Positions 4,976 to 5,052 of a DNA stretch of 5,052 nt are shown one piece after another. The DNA is from DATJMJ01 sp035503975 (GTDB lineage Bacteria; Actinomycetota; Acidimicrobiia; Acidimicrobiales; Palsa-688): contig DATJST010000139.1 of assembly GCA_035503975.1 (NCBI GenBank), forward strand, positions 1 to 5,052, written 5' to 3'. A program made the position numbers and the translations under genes. Every line of letters starts with the position of its first letter. The stretch's first letter is position 1. The notes beneath the pieces were generated by a model, which searched no databases, was not told where the DNA came from, and saw nothing but the letters and a program-made list of their open reading frames with translations.

Positions 4976-5052
4976 ATGGCGTCACTGGGCCGCTGGTCAC
5001 CTCCCCGGCCGTTCACGTCCGGGCAGCTCTCGGGCCTGCCGCCGTCGTTGCG
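4976..5052 (+). CDS. Start of an unidentified downstream gene (truncated by the window)
   Basis: An ATG at 4976 opens a plus-strand frame that stays open to the window edge, giving 25 complete codons beginning MASLGRW and containing FTSGQLSGLPPSL. Third positions are mainly G or C, as in the neighbouring genes. It lies 59 nt after the permease stop, on the same strand, so it may share the exporter operon. No domain is visible. In actinobacteria, similar ATPase-permease pairs are often followed by a DesK-type sensor histidine kinase or by heme A synthase (ctaA); this fragment is too short to favour either. A GTG at 4959 in another frame gives an Arg-rich product and looks less likely. Confidence 0.42.
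   Translation, partial: MASLGRWSPPRPFTSGQLSGLPPSL

Overview
The window is high-GC bacterial DNA whose coding genes mostly end codons in G or C. Start signals of the kind seen here (TAnnnT hexamers 7-9 nt ahead of the start codon, no Shine-Dalgarno), GTG starts, and a DrrAB-like ABC exporter pair all point to an actinobacterium. The lineage cannot be fixed from sequence alone. The frequent ATA isoleucine codons and two TTA leucine codons are unusual for a classic streptomycete or mycobacterium.

Layout. Positions 1-220 hold gene edges that are hard to resolve: either the start of a minus-strand lipoprotein leaving the window, or the last 24 codons of a plus-strand gene ending at 75. Positions 221-476 are non-coding, with an AT-rich island (290-345) and a perfect TGACAG-N4-CTGTCA inverted repeat (406-421). 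Next come an FGGY-family sugar kinase, gluconokinase-like, on the plus strand (477-2006), and a histidyl-tRNA synthetase on the minus strand (2022-3206), converging with only 15 bp between stop codons. Divergent from hisS, 19 bp away, is a plus-strand operon: ABC ATPase (3226-4191) and ABC-2 permease (4188-4916, ATGA overlap). A further plus-strand gene probably starts at 4976 and leaves the window.

Function. The ATPase and permease should form one export complex of unknown substrate. The kinase would phosphorylate a sugar or sugar acid for central metabolism and shows no obvious functional link to the exporter. HisRS charges tRNA-His, but its active-site signatures resemble the eukaryotic/archaeal-like type rather than the usual RPEGTA bacterial type, and its C-terminal anticodon-binding domain is short. 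No mobile element, CRISPR array, tRNA or rRNA was seen. The region is mostly ordinary. The best leads are the unusual HisRS, the compact divergent promoter, and the inverted repeat before the kinase. I found no convincing new system.
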